Numbered from the stretch's first letter, positions 8,394 through 17,202 are shown. The stretch is 64,000 nt of DNA from Janthinobacterium lividum PAMC 25724 (GCA_000242815.2 AHHB01000018.1:1-64000); one strand, 5' to 3'. Made by a program: numbers and translations. Notes: generated by a model from the sequence alone, not told the origin.

Positions 8394-9278
8394 ATGAGCG
8401 ACATGATCACCGATTGTGAAAGTTTGCTGGGCCAGAGCAGCTTGTCCGGGCCGGATGGCCGGCGTGGTTTCCTGAAGGTGGCGCTGGGCGCGGGCTTTGC
8501 CGTGGCCGTGCTGCCCGTGGCGGCGCAAAGCGTCATCAAGACCGATTCCGCCGGGCTCGTCACAGGCAGCATGTCGGTGATGGTCGATGGCCAGGCCGTG
8601 CCCGTGTATGCGGCGCAGCCGGAAGGCAAGACGGGCTTGCCCGTGGTCTTGGTCATTTCGGAAATCTTTGGCGTGCATGAGCACATTGCCGACATGGCGC
8701 GCCGCTTCGCCAAACAGGGCTATCTGGCGCTGGCACCCGATTTGTTCGTGCGCCAGGGCGACCCTACCAAGGTGGCCAGCATTCCTGAACTGTTGAAAGG
8801 CATTATCGCCAAGACGCCCGACGCGCAAGTGATGGCGGACCTCGATGCGGTTGTTGCGTGGGCAAAACAGAATGGCGGCGACACGAGCCGCCTGGCCATT
8901 ACCGGCTTTTGCTGGGGCGGGCGTATCACCTGGCTGTACGCGGCGCACAATCAGGCCGTCAAGGCGGGCGTGGCCTGGTATGGCCGCCTGGTGGGTGAGC
9001 CGACCCCTTTGCAACCGAGCAATCCCATCGATATCGCCGCGACCTTGAAAGTCCCCGTACTGGGTTTGTACGGCGGCAAGGATACGGGCATTTCGCAGGA
9101 ATCGATTGCCAAGATGCAGGAGGCGCTGGCCAAGGGCGGCAAGCAATCGCAATTCGTCGTCTACCCCGATGCGGGCCATGCCTTCAACGCCGATTACCGC
9201 GCCAGCTATGTGGCGGCCGATGCGAAAGACGGCTATGCGCGTTGCCTGGCCTGGTTCAAAACGCATGGTGTTGCCTGA
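8394..9278 (+). CDS. Dienelactone hydrolase family protein with Tat-type signal
   Basis: A 294-residue alpha/beta hydrolase. The N-terminus carries RRGFLKVALGAGF, a twin-arginine motif followed by a hydrophobic stretch, so export as a folded protein is likely. The catalytic Cys sits in GFCWGG (C173), as in carboxymethylenebutenolidase, with a C-terminal GHAF motif for the His. Substrate is unknown; true dienelactone hydrolases act in chlorocatechol breakdown, but no such pathway genes are near. AGGAG lies seven bases before the ATG. A REP-like element precedes it. Confidence 0.85.
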   Translation: MSDMITDCESLLGQSSLSGPDGRRGFLKVALGAGFAVAVLPVAAQSVIKTDSAGLVTGSMSVMVDGQAVPVYAAQPEGKTGLPVVLVISEIFGVHEHIADMARRFAKQGYLALAPDLFVRQGDPTKVASIPELLKGIIAKTPDAQVMADLDAVVAWAKQNGGDTSRLAITGFCWGGRITWLYAAHNQAVKAGVAWYGRLVGEPTPLQPSNPIDIAATLKVPVLGLYGGKDTGISQESIAKMQEALAKGGKQSQFVVYPDAGHAFNADYRASYVAADAKDGYARCLAWFKTHGVA

Positions 9279-9338
9279 GTTTGCGGCCTGAACGGCGCTA
9301 AAAGTGCCTGATGACGCTATTTTTTTCCATCCCTTGAT

Positions 9339-9365
9339 GCGAAAAACGCGAAAAACGCGAAAGGC
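9339..9365. repeat. Short 9-bp tandem repeat
   Basis: Three tandem units, GCGAAAAAC twice and GCGAAAGGC once, lie in the gap between the hydrolase and the ZIP gene. No function is evident. Confidence 0.7.
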
Positions 9366-9535
9366 GCACCGGGCTGTAAAGTGCCCGGTGTGCGTCAATG
9401 CAGTACAATTGCATCTCCATCGCGCTACGCTGCCGCCAAACGCACAAAAAATTAAGTAATAGATAACAGCGTATGCATCAGGCCAGACGCCAGCATCGCG
9501 GCGCCAGTGACCCGGCGCCATTTTGAGGTAAGAAA

Positions 9536-10321
9536 ATCATCGATCCCGTCCTTATATCCATTTTGCTCGCGACCACGCTCGCGGGCGTCTTCAGCATTAC
9601 TGCGGCGGCGATCTTTTCGTTTGCATTCTTGTCCAAAGTGGTCGAGCGCATGGTCAGCTTGTCCGTCGGCATCATGCTGTCGACGTCGCTGCTGCACGCC
9701 TTGCCTGAAGCGTTCGAGTCGCAAGCGGACCCGCGCAGCCTGTTCGCCACCTTGCTGGCGGGCTTGCTAGCCTTTTTCATGCTGGAAAAGTTCGCCATCC
9801 TGCGCCATTCGCACCACCATGAAGGCGATGGCCACCAGCATGCGCACGGCCACGACAAGCACGAAGCGGGCAAGGCCGGCTGGATGATTTTAGTCGGCGA
9901 CGGCATGCACAATTTTACCGACGGCATCCTGATCGCCGCCGCCTTCCTGGCCGATCCGAAACTGGGGCTGGTGACGGGCCTGGCCATCATCGCGCACGAA
10001 ATCCCGCAAGAAATCGGCGACTTCATCGTGTTGCTCAATGCCGGTTTTTCGCGCCTGCGCGCCTACATCTTCAATCTGCTGTGCAGCCTGATGGCGGTGG
10101 CCGGCGGCTTGCTTGGCTATTTCACCCTGGACCGCGCCAGCAACCTGATTCCTTACGTGCTGGTGTTCGCCTCGTCCGGCTTCATCTATATTGCCCTGTC
10201 CGACCTGATGCCGCAGATGCAGCGTCGTTCGACCCTGCGCGAAACCATACCGCAAGTGCTGCTGATCGCATTGGGCGTATGCATCGTGCTGTTTTTGACG
10301 CATAAACGCCACGGCGGCTGA
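9536..10321 (+). CDS. ZIP family divalent metal transporter
   Basis: The 261-residue product has about eight membrane helices, a His-rich loop (HSHHHEGDGHQHAHGHDKHE) between helices 3 and 4, and the ZIP signatures DGMHNFTDG and AHEIPQEIGD, so it should move zinc or a similar ion across the inner membrane. No ATG, GTG or CTG start exists between the in-frame TGA at 9524 and the first conserved residues. GAGG at 9525-9528 is spaced seven bases from ATC at 9536, giving (M)IDPVLISILLATT. The only ordinary alternative, TTG at 9563, has no ribosome-binding site and trims the first helix. I therefore prefer the rare ATC start, with moderate certainty. Confidence 0.85.
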   Translation: MIDPVLISILLATTLAGVFSITAAAIFSFAFLSKVVERMVSLSVGIMLSTSLLHALPEAFESQADPRSLFATLLAGLLAFFMLEKFAILRHSHHHEGDGHQHAHGHDKHEAGKAGWMILVGDGMHNFTDGILIAAAFLADPKLGLVTGLAIIAHEIPQEIGDFIVLLNAGFSRLRAYIFNLLCSLMAVAGGLLGYFTLDRASNLIPYVLVFASSGFIYIALSDLMPQMQRRSTLRETIPQVLLIALGVCIVLFLTHKRHGG

Positions 10322-10427
10322 TGCACGGGCTCAGTGCGCCGAGCATGGCCTTGCGGTTGCCAGCGGGCGCTGCAGGCGGCACTGGAATGGCTGCATCAAG
10401 CGTCGGGGATAAGATCGCAGTTATCCA

Positions 10428-10470
10428 CTAACAAAAAAATGGCGGACCATCTGGCCCGCCATTTTGTTAG
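10428..10470. terminator. Bidirectional terminator between ZIP and sseA
   Basis: A 10-bp stem AAAATGGCGG/CCGCCATTTT with outer CTAAC/GTTAG pairing is flanked by A and T tracts on both sides. It serves the convergent ZIP and sulfurtransferase genes and overlaps the sulfurtransferase stop codon at 10467-10469. Confidence 0.85.
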
Positions 10471-11318
10471 TTGCCCGTCGCCACGGGCCGCGCCGGATCG
10501 GCGCACCATTCGCTCCACGAACCCGGATACAGGGCCGCGCCGCTTAAACCGGCCACTTCCAGGGCCAGCAGGTTATGGCACGCCGTGACGCCGGAGCCGC
10601 ATTGCAGGATAGTAGATTCAGCCGTGCTGATCAGGCCCGCGAATTCCTGCTCCAGTTCTTTAGCGGATTTGAAGCGACCATCCGCCTGCAAGTTATCCTT
10701 GAAGAAACGGTTTTTCGCGCCCGGGATATGGCCGCCCACGGGGTCGATGGTTTCGTTTTCGCCACGGAAACGATCTGGCGCGCGCGCGTCGAGCACCTGC
10801 AGTTCCTGCGTGGCCAGGTTCGCCAGCACCTCCTGCACGCTGACCGTGCGCGTCAGGCTGACTTTTTCCGTGATGTTGCCTGCTGCGCGCGGTGCCACGG
10901 GCGTGACCAGCGGCAAACCTTGCGCCTGCCACGCGCCCAGGCCGCCGTCGAGTACGGCAACGGCCGGGTGGCCTACCCAACGCAGCAGCCACCATAAACG
11001 GGCGGCGAACATGCCGCCCTGGCCGTCATAGGCGACCACTTGCGTGTCGTCATTGATGCCCCAGCCGCGCAAGGTGGCCAGCAGGGCGTTGCGGTCGGGC
11101 AAGGGATGTCGGCCCGTAAAGTCCGCGCCCCGCGCTGTTTTCGGGCCGGACAGGGCCGTGTCGATATCGGTAAACTGCGCGTTCTGGATGTGGCCAGCGG
11201 CAAACGCATCGCTGCCGGCAGTGGGGTTGAGCAAGTCGTGGCGGCAATCGAGGATGACCCAGTGGCTGTCATTGAGGTGGCTGGCCAGTTCACTGGCCTG
11301 TAACAGGGTGGTGTACAT
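10467..11318 (-). CDS. sseA: 3-mercaptopyruvate sulfurtransferase (tandem rhodanese)
   Basis: The 283-residue protein has two rhodanese domains. The inactive N-terminal one contains LDCRHDLLN and YDGQGGMFAARLWW; the C-terminal one carries the catalytic loop CGSGVTA with Cys240. The CGSGVT form is typical of mercaptopyruvate sulfurtransferases rather than thiosulfate-type rhodaneses. It transfers sulfur to thiols or cyanide in the cytoplasm. The ATG at 11318 is preceded by AAAGGAG at good spacing; an upstream extension of the frame is not supported. It lies 13 bases after the DMT transporter gene, likely co-transcribed. Confidence 0.9.
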   Translation of the reverse strand: MYTTLLQASELASHLNDSHWVILDCRHDLLNPTAGSDAFAAGHIQNAQFTDIDTALSGPKTARGADFTGRHPLPDRNALLATLRGWGINDDTQVVAYDGQGGMFAARLWWLLRWVGHPAVAVLDGGLGAWQAQGLPLVTPVAPRAAGNITEKVSLTRTVSVQEVLANLATQELQVLDARAPDRFRGENETIDPVGGHIPGAKNRFFKDNLQADGRFKSAKELEQEFAGLISTAESTILQCGSGVTACHNLLALEVAGLSGAALYPGSWSEWCADPARPVATGN

Positions 11319-11331
11319 CAGTAAGGCTCCT

Positions 11332-12255
11332 TTACACTTCGCTGGCGATGGGATCCGTGCGCGCGATGGCGGCGCCACGGGCCGTGTTGCGGGTATTGTA
11401 ATAGGTTGCCGCGATGCCGGAGGCGAGAATGATGCCGATGCCGGCCCAGCCATGCCAGTCGAACAGGTCGCCAAAGATCACCACGCCCCAGAAGCTGGAA
11501 AAGACGATACCCGTGTATTGCAAGTTGGCAACCACGAGAGTTTTGCCCAGGCGATAGGCGCGCGTCATGGCCATCTGTGCCATGGTGGCGCATAGGCCGA
11601 TCACGGCCAGCAAGCCGATGCCGTAGCCGCTCGTGTGCGCGTGCCAGACGACGGGACCGCCGCCGGCGCTGGCCACGTTGCCGATCACGCCGGCGAGAAA
11701 ATTGACGACCGAGAAATAAAACACGACACGGTATTCGGGTTCGCCCAGCAAGCCCAGTTTGCGCACCTGCAAATAGGCGAGGGCCGATAGCATGCCCGAA
11801 ATCAAAGCCGTGATGGCGCCAGCCACCTGGTCCGTCTCGAACACGGGTTGCAGCAGCAGGGTCACGCCGACAAAGCTCATGGCAATGGCTGCTACCAGCG
11901 GCCACTCGACTTGCTGCGTCGCTTTCCACCAGCCGCCCGCGAGCAAAATCACGGCGATCCAGATGGGCGCCATGTAATTGAGCGTCATGGCCGTGGCCAG
12001 CGGCAGGATGGCGATGGCATAAAACCACAGCCACAGGGCGATCACGCCCACTACGCCGCGCCACAGATGCTGGCCAGGCAGCGTGGTTTTAAAGCTGCCG
12101 CCCTGGTACAAAATCGTGCAGCTCATGACGCTCATGCCGATGATGCCGCGATACATGACGATTTCGGAGGTCGAATACAAGTCCGACGCCAGTTTCACGC
12201 ACACGCCCATGATGGCGAACATAAAGCTGGCAAACAGCATCCACAACGATTGCAT
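11332..12255 (-). CDS. DMT superfamily (EamA) transporter
   Basis: A 307-residue membrane protein with ten predicted helices arranged as two EamA repeats, beginning MQSLWMLFASFMFAIMGVCVKLA. The YRGIIGM segment after helix 2 and the AYRLGKTLVVANLQY segment are family-typical. Such proteins export amino acids, nucleobases or other metabolites; the substrate cannot be read from the sequence. The downstream gene, sseA, lies 13 bases away on the same strand. Confidence 0.85.
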   Translation of the reverse strand: MQSLWMLFASFMFAIMGVCVKLASDLYSTSEIVMYRGIIGMSVMSCTILYQGGSFKTTLPGQHLWRGVVGVIALWLWFYAIAILPLATAMTLNYMAPIWIAVILLAGGWWKATQQVEWPLVAAIAMSFVGVTLLLQPVFETDQVAGAITALISGMLSALAYLQVRKLGLLGEPEYRVVFYFSVVNFLAGVIGNVASAGGGPVVWHAHTSGYGIGLLAVIGLCATMAQMAMTRAYRLGKTLVVANLQYTGIVFSSFWGVVIFGDLFDWHGWAGIGIILASGIAATYYNTRNTARGAAIARTDPIASEV

Positions 12256-12279
12256 TGGATTCCTGGAAAATGGAAGGAT

Positions 12280-12308
12280 AAAAAAAAGGGCCGCGCAATG
12301 CGGCCCTT
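12280..12308 (-). terminator. Rho-independent terminator after the Rieske oxygenase gene
   Basis: On the minus strand a 9-bp stem AAGGGCCGC/GCGGCCCTT with a 5-base loop runs into eight T residues. It separates the Rieske oxygenase gene from the DMT transporter gene. Confidence 0.88.
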
Positions 12309-12315
12309 CTACTAA

Positions 12316-13416
12316 TTACAGTTCGATATTGTTGCGGTACCACTCGTGGAAGTGCTGCATGCCGTCTTCCATGGGCGACTGGTAAGGCCCTACTTCGTTC
12401 TCGCCACGCGCCATCAGGGCTTTGCGGCCGGCATCCATGCGCAGGGCGATCTCATCGTCCTCGACGCAGGTTTCCATGTAGGCGGCCCGTTCTGCCTCGA
12501 CGAAGTCGCGCTCGAACAGCACGATTTCCTCTGGGTAATAGAACTCCACCACGTTGCGCGTCTTTTGCGGGCCATCGGGCCACAGGGTCGAGACGATCAG
12601 CACGTGCGGATACCATTCGACCATGATGTTCGGGTACAGGGTCAGCCAGATGGCGCCATACGGTGGTGCTTCACCACCACGGAATTGCAGCACCTGCTCC
12701 TGCCATTTTTTATACGCAGGCGTACCGGCCTGCTGCAAGCCGCGGTGTACGCCCACCGTTTGCACGCTGTAATCGTTGCCGAATTCCCAGCGCAGATCGT
12801 CGCAGCTGACAAAGCTGCCCAAGCCCGGGTGGAACGGTTCCACGTGATAATCCTCGAGGTAGACTTCGATGAAAGTCTTCCAGTTGTAGTCGCATTCGTG
12901 GATTTCCACGTGGTCGAACATGTAGCCGGAAAAATCGAGTTCTTTCGAGACGGATAAATCTTTCAATTTTTCCATCACGTTGTAGCCATTTTGCTCAAAC
13001 AGCAAGCCGTTCCAGCTTTGCAGTGGCGTTTTCGACAGGTTCAGGCACGGCGTTTCGGGGAAGTGCGGCGCGCCGATCAATTCCCCCTTCAGGTCGTAGG
13101 TCCAGCGGTGCAGAGGGCAGACGATATGGTTCGCATTGCCGCGGCCATTGAACATCAGCGCCTGCCGGTGGCGGCACACGTTGGAGAGCACTTCGATGCC
13201 ATTGGCGTTGCGCACGAGCATGCGCCCCTCGTTCTCAGACGCCAGGGTCGCAAAATCGCCGGTTTCCGGCACCATCAGCGCATGCCCGACATAGCGCGGG
13301 CCGGCTTGGAACAATTGCTGCATTTCACGCTGCAACAGCGTTTCGTCAAAATAGACGTGGACCGGAAGTTGCGCGTTTGAACGCGCCAGCTTGGCGTGAG
13401 TTGCCAGATCGGACAT
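12316..13416 (-). CDS. Rieske non-heme iron oxygenase, alpha subunit type
   Basis: The 366-residue protein has a Rieske [2Fe-2S] domain with ligands C81, H83, C100 and H103 (CRHR and CPLHRW) and a C-terminal catalytic domain with the mononuclear iron motif LEDYHVEPFH (D189, H191, H196 as candidate bridge and ligands). It should hydroxylate an unknown organic substrate using a reductase partner. No reductase or beta subunit gene is adjacent, so it probably borrows electrons from elsewhere. Aromatic acid, quaternary amine and unknown substrates are all possible. It is divergent from the xseB-ispA-dxs operon. Confidence 0.85.
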   Translation of the reverse strand: MSDLATHAKLARSNAQLPVHVYFDETLLQREMQQLFQAGPRYVGHALMVPETGDFATLASENEGRMLVRNANGIEVLSNVCRHRQALMFNGRGNANHIVCPLHRWTYDLKGELIGAPHFPETPCLNLSKTPLQSWNGLLFEQNGYNVMEKLKDLSVSKELDFSGYMFDHVEIHECDYNWKTFIEVYLEDYHVEPFHPGLGSFVSCDDLRWEFGNDYSVQTVGVHRGLQQAGTPAYKKWQEQVLQFRGGEAPPYGAIWLTLYPNIMVEWYPHVLIVSTLWPDGPQKTRNVVEFYYPEEIVLFERDFVEAERAAYMETCVEDDEIALRMDAGRKALMARGENEVGPYQSPMEDGMQHFHEWYRNNIEL

Positions 13417-13832
13417 CCCAACCCCCCATAAATGTATAACGGTCAGCAGTGCCCCAGGCCATTCCCTGGGCAGCCGCTACAGAGAGAAAGAATCCGCAAA
13501 GACCTGAATTCAAATTTGTTGAAACGGTATTTCGGACAGAACCGGCGATTATAGCGTGTATCGGCCTCGGCATTGCCAAAACCCTCCGGCAAATAGGCGA
13601 CTTTGATGAGATTAATGAGAAATATTGTCATTTGCCGTACAATTTCCGGCCGCAGGGAACGATTGCGCTAGAATTCGCCGCCAAGCCGGCAGCGTGTTTG
13701 CCTTTGAGCACACCGCTTGCGCTTTAGTTTTCACTTAATAGTGTAGTTTGTTCTAAAATAACGCTTCTATGCTGGCCGGGAGTCCCCGGCGTCTCCCTAC
13801 ATACCCCTCGTGCCACGAAGAGATCTGAGTCT
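13417..13832. other. Divergent intergenic region, Rieske gene and xseB
   Basis: The 416 bases hold no convincing gene. On the minus strand TATAAT at 13548-13553 could be the Rieske gene -10, though no well-spaced -35 is visible. A GCCCCAGG/CCCTGGGC hairpin near 13453-13474 would lie in that leader. On the plus strand TAAAAT at 13754-13759 is the best -10 for xseB, with TTCACT 18 bases upstream, and a GCCGGG/CCCGGC hairpin follows at about 13775-13790. Confidence 0.45.
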
Positions 13833-14084
13833 ATGTCGAAGAAATTAACTGCCGCTGCCGCCGCGCCGGCCTCGTTTGAAGAGGCAATGGCGGAACTGGC
13901 GCAGCTGGTAACGCAAATGGAAGCGGGCCAGTTGCCGCTGGAAGCATCGGTCGCGGCGTATCAGCGCGGCTCGGAACTGGTCAAGTATTGCGCCACCCAG
14001 CTCGATAGCGTCGAAGCGCAGGTGAAAGTATTGGAAGGCGACATGTTGAAACCGTTCGTCGATGCCGGCGAGGCCGCGCTATGA
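13833..14084 (+). CDS. xseB: Exodeoxyribonuclease VII small subunit
   Basis: The 83-residue product has the XseB coiled core, with FEEAMAELAQLVTQMEAGQLPLEASVAAYQRG and a downstream CATQLDSVEAQVKVL helix. It pairs with XseA to degrade single-stranded DNA to acid-soluble fragments. xseA is not in the window. Its TGA overlaps the ispA start (ATGA), so the genes are translationally coupled, as in many proteobacteria. Confidence 0.93.
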   Translation: MSKKLTAAAAAPASFEEAMAELAQLVTQMEAGQLPLEASVAAYQRGSELVKYCATQLDSVEAQVKVLEGDMLKPFVDAGEAAL

Positions 14085-14992
14085 TGGCCAATGTGCAACA
14101 AGACGGCGTGACCTTCGGCGACTGGATGCAAACTACGCAGTCCGGCGTGGAAGGCCGGCTCGATCAATTCCTGCCAGCGCCAGACGTGGTGCCGCACAAG
14201 CTGCACGCGGCCATGCGCTATGCGCTCTTGGGCGGCGGCAAGCGCGTGCGCCCGCTGCTGGTGATGGCGGCCGGTGAATTGTTTGATGCCGATCAAGATA
14301 CCCTCGCGCGTGCCGCTTGTGCGCTCGAAATGATACACGTGTATTCGCTGGTTCACGACGACATGCCTTGCATGGATGACGATGCCTTGCGCCGTGGCAA
14401 GCCGACCGTGCACATTGCCTACGATGAAGCGACGGCCCTGCTGGTGGGCGATGCGCTGCAATCGCAAGCGTTCATGCTGCTGGTCGACGGCACGGCCATT
14501 CCACCGGCGCGACAAATGGCCATGCTCAAGCTGCTGGCGCACGCCTCGGGTTCCTTTGGCATGTGCGGCGGCCAGGCGATTGACCTCGACAGCGTCGGCC
14601 TGGCCTTGACCTTGCCGCAGCTGGAACAGATGCATCAATTGAAAACGGGTGCCTTGTTGCGCGCGGCCGTGATGCTGGGCGCGCTGGCGGGCAAGGACTT
14701 GACGTCGGACGAGGTGACGGCGCTCAATGCTTATGCGCGCGCCGTCGGACTGGCGTTCCAGGTGGTCGACGATGTGCTCGACGCGACGGCCGATTCGGCC
14801 ACCCTGGGCAAGACGGCAGGCAAGGATGCGGCGGCCAACAAGCCGACCTACGTATCGATACTGGGGCTGGAACCATCGAGAGCCTTGGCAGAAAAATTGC
14901 GGTGCGACGCCCATGCGGCGCTGGCGCCATTCGGGGACAAGGCACGCCGTTTGCGCGAGCTGGCGGACCTGGTCGTGCAGCGGAAGGCATAA
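14081..14992 (+). CDS. ispA: Farnesyl diphosphate synthase (geranyltranstransferase)
   Basis: The 303-residue trans-prenyltransferase has the first aspartate-rich motif DDMPCMDDD starting at D93 and the second DDVLD at 230-234, which bind magnesium-diphosphate. GGGKRVRPLL and the GQAIDLDS region are family-typical. It condenses IPP with DMAPP and GPP to make farnesyl diphosphate for quinone, heme A and undecaprenyl synthesis. Two ATG codons (14081, 14084) are possible starts; both overlap the xseB stop. dxs follows with no gap. Confidence 0.95.
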   Translation: MMANVQQDGVTFGDWMQTTQSGVEGRLDQFLPAPDVVPHKLHAAMRYALLGGGKRVRPLLVMAAGELFDADQDTLARAACALEMIHVYSLVHDDMPCMDDDALRRGKPTVHIAYDEATALLVGDALQSQAFMLLVDGTAIPPARQMAMLKLLAHASGSFGMCGGQAIDLDSVGLALTLPQLEQMHQLKTGALLRAAVMLGALAGKDLTSDEVTALNAYARAVGLAFQVVDDVLDATADSATLGKTAGKDAAANKPTYVSILGLEPSRALAEKLRCDAHAALAPFGDKARRLRELADLVVQRKA

Positions 14993-16861
14993 ATGAAACT
15001 GTTAGAAACCATCAATGAACCAGCACAAGTGCGCAAGCTGGCACGCTCGCAACTGGTGCCGCTGGCGCAGCAATTGCGCAGCTTCCTGCTCGACTCCGTT
15101 TCCAAGACGGGCGGCCATCTGTCGTCCAACCTGGGTACGGTCGAGCTGACCGTCGCGCTGCACTATGTGTTCAACACGCCGCATGACCGCATCGTCTGGG
15201 ACGTGGGCCACCAGACCTATTCGCACAAGATTTTGACGGGCCGCCGCGAGCGCATGCATACCTTGCGCCAGAAGGATGGCATTTCCGGCTTCCCGAAACG
15301 TGACGAGAGCGAGTACGACACCTTCGGCACGGCGCATTCGTCGACGTCGATCTCGGCGGCGCTGGGCATGGCGCAGGCGGCCAAGATCAAGGGCGACCCA
15401 CTGCACGCGATCGCCGTGATCGGCGACGGTTCGATGACGGCCGGCATGGCCTTCGAGGCGATGAACAATGCAGGCGTGCAGGAAGACGTCAACCTGCTGG
15501 TGATCTTGAACGACAACGATATGTCGATCTCGCCACCCGTGGGCGCGCTGAATCGCCACCTGGCGCGCTTGATGTCGGGCCAGTTCTATGCGGCGGCAAA
15601 AAATGTCGGCAAGTCGGTCTTGCCCGGCCCCGTGCTGGAGTTGGCGAAGCGCTTCGAAGAGCACGCCAAGGGCATGGTCGTGCCGGCCACCATGTTCGAG
15701 GAATTTGGTTTCAACTATATCGGCCCCATCGACGGCCACGACCTCGATTCGCTGATCCCGACCTTGCAAAATATCAAGCAATTGAAGGGCCCGCAATTCC
15801 TGCATGTGGTGACCAAGAAGGGGCAAGGCTACAAGCTGGCCGAGGCGCAACCGATTTTGTACCATGGCACGGGCAAGTTCAACCCGGCCGAAGGCATCAA
15901 GCCGGCCACGGCACCGGCCAAGATGACGTATACGGAAGTGTTCGGCAACTGGCTGTGCGACATGGCGACGCACGACAAGCGCCTGGTGGGCATCACGCCG
16001 GCCATGCGCGAAGGTTCGGGCATGGTCAAGTTCGAACAGCAGTTCCCCAACCGATATTTCGACGTCGGTATTGCCGAGCAGCATTCCGTGACCTTCGGCG
16101 CGGGCCTGGCGTGCGAAGGCCTGAAACCCGTCGTGGCCATCTATTCGACTTTCCTGCAGCGCGCCTACGATCAACTGATCCACGACGTGGCGCTGCAAAA
16201 CCTGGACGTGACGTTTGCGCTGGACCGCGCCGGCCTGGTAGGCGCCGATGGTGCCACGCATGCTGGCAATTACGACATGGCCTTCCTGCGCTGCATCCCC
16301 AATATGGTCGTCATGGCCGCGTCCGATGAAAACGAATGCCGGCAAATGCTCACCACGGGCTACCACTACCCAGGCCCGGCAGCCATCCGCTATCCGCGCG
16401 GTGCCGGTGCCGGCGTGGCCATCGTGCCGGAATTGACGAGTATCGAAATCGGCAAGGGCGAGATCAAGCGCCAGGGCAAGCGCAGCGCCATCCTGGCCTT
16501 CGGTTCCATGGTGGCACCTAGTGTGGCGGCGGGCGAGAAGCTCGACGCGACGGTCGCCAACATGCGCTTCGTCAAGCCGCTCGACGTAGCGCTGCTGAAA
16601 CAGCTTGCCGCTGAGCACGATTACCTGGTGACGGTGGAAGAGGGCTGCATCATGGGCGGCGCCGGTTCGGCCGTGGCCGAGGCTTTGGCAGCGGAGGGCA
16701 TAGTCAAGCCGATTTTGATGCTCGGCTTGCCGGACGTCTTCATCGACCATGGCGACCCCGTGCAACTGCTGAAAAGCGTGGGCCTCGATGCTGCCGGCAT
16801 CGCTGCCTCGATCGAACAGCGCTTCGGCGCCTCTCAGCCGCGCCTGGCCGCCGTCAGCTAA
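14993..16861 (+). CDS. dxs: 1-deoxy-D-xylulose-5-phosphate synthase
   Basis: The 622-residue thiamine-diphosphate enzyme makes DXP from pyruvate and glyceraldehyde-3-phosphate, the entry step of the MEP isoprenoid pathway. The ThDP/Mg motif [16 protein letters not shown] begins at G144, and the catalytic acid E362 sits in VGIAEQHSV. The N-terminal [18 protein letters not shown] and the [15 protein letters not shown] pyrimidine-domain segment are also diagnostic. The ATG abuts the ispA stop codon, so it is read from the xseB promoter. The downstream terminator appears to be broken by an insertion. Confidence 0.97.
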   Translation: MKLLETINEPAQVRKLARSQLVPLAQQLRSFLLDSVSKTGGHLSSNLGTVELTVALHYVFNTPHDRIVWDVGHQTYSHKILTGRRERMHTLRQKDGISGFPKRDESEYDTFGTAHSSTSISAALGMAQAAKIKGDPLHAIAVIGDGSMTAGMAFEAMNNAGVQEDVNLLVILNDNDMSISPPVGALNRHLARLMSGQFYAAAKNVGKSVLPGPVLELAKRFEEHAKGMVVPATMFEEFGFNYIGPIDGHDLDSLIPTLQNIKQLKGPQFLHVVTKKGQGYKLAEAQPILYHGTGKFNPAEGIKPATAPAKMTYTEVFGNWLCDMATHDKRLVGITPAMREGSGMVKFEQQFPNRYFDVGIAEQHSVTFGAGLACEGLKPVVAIYSTFLQRAYDQLIHDVALQNLDVTFALDRAGLVGADGATHAGNYDMAFLRCIPNMVVMAASDENECRQMLTTGYHYPGPAAIRYPRGAGAGVAIVPELTSIEIGKGEIKRQGKRSAILAFGSMVAPSVAAGEKLDATVANMRFVKPLDVALLKQLAAEHDYLVTVEEGCIMGGAGSAVAEALAAEGIVKPILMLGLPDVFIDHGDPVQLLKSVGLDAAGIAASIEQRFGASQPRLAAVS

Positions 16862-16862
16862 C

Positions 16863-16890
16863 GCCGTTTTCCTGCGGACAGAAAAACGGC
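16863..16890 (+). terminator. Hairpin directly after dxs, no T tract
   Basis: GCCGTTTT (16863-16870) pairs with AAAACGGC (16883-16890), extended inside by CTG/CAG around a CGGA loop. It is not followed by T residues. Its right arm is also the left arm of the inferred original terminator interrupted by the insertion at 16899, so the two structures are mutually exclusive. Confidence 0.5.
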
Positions 16891-16898
16891 ATGTGGTG

Positions 16899-17100
16899 TT
16901 AATGCCGTTCAGTTAGTATGTTAGTGATGCTATTTTTAGCCCAAGAACAAGGACAGGGGTCGGACCCGGCGGGGGAATATGCTTCAATGGAGCACATTCC
17001 GATCACGAAGTGTCCGACCCCAGCTCTTTGCCTCTGGGGTTAGCGAATTTACTGGCGCTCATCAATCACGCCAAAACCCTTAACTGAACGGCAGTAGCAC
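16899..17100. mobile_element. MITE-like 202-bp insertion in the dxs terminator
   Basis: The segment is bounded by a 7-bp direct repeat TGTGGTG (16892-16898 and 17101-17107). Near its ends lie perfect 13-bp inverted repeats TGCCGTTCAGTTA (16903-16915) and its complement (17081-17093). Removing the segment and one TGTGGTG copy restores a textbook terminator: a 10-bp stem AAAAACGGCA/TGCCGTTTTT with a 5-base loop running into T residues. It encodes no protein and contains a GGGGTC repeat (16956-17021). Confidence 0.65.
16956..17021 (+). repeat. GGGGTC structured repeat, copy A
   Basis: Outer arms GGGGTCGGAC/GTCCGACCCC and an inner stem GGAATaTGCT/AGCAcATTCC around a TCAATGG loop form a long hairpin. 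The same architecture occurs on the opposite strand at 51312-51376 with compensatory changes in both stems. The conserved flank GGTTAGCGAATT follows at 17039-17050. Confidence 0.75.
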
Positions 17101-17202
17101 TGTGGTGCCGTTTTTTTCGCCTGCAGCGATGTTACGCTGCACTGCAACATTTTTCGTCCGGGAATGCTACGATGACGCTTTGATACCTTCTCAAAGTCGA
17201 CC

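Noticed and set aside
9294-9327. Possible terminator after the dienelactone hydrolase gene
   Set aside because: The GGCGCT/AGTGCC stem ends about 12 bases before the T tract, too far for a standard terminator.
15002-16765. 587-codon open frame on the minus strand
   Set aside because: Fully antisense to dxs, whose motifs are certain; composition is that of a shadow frame.
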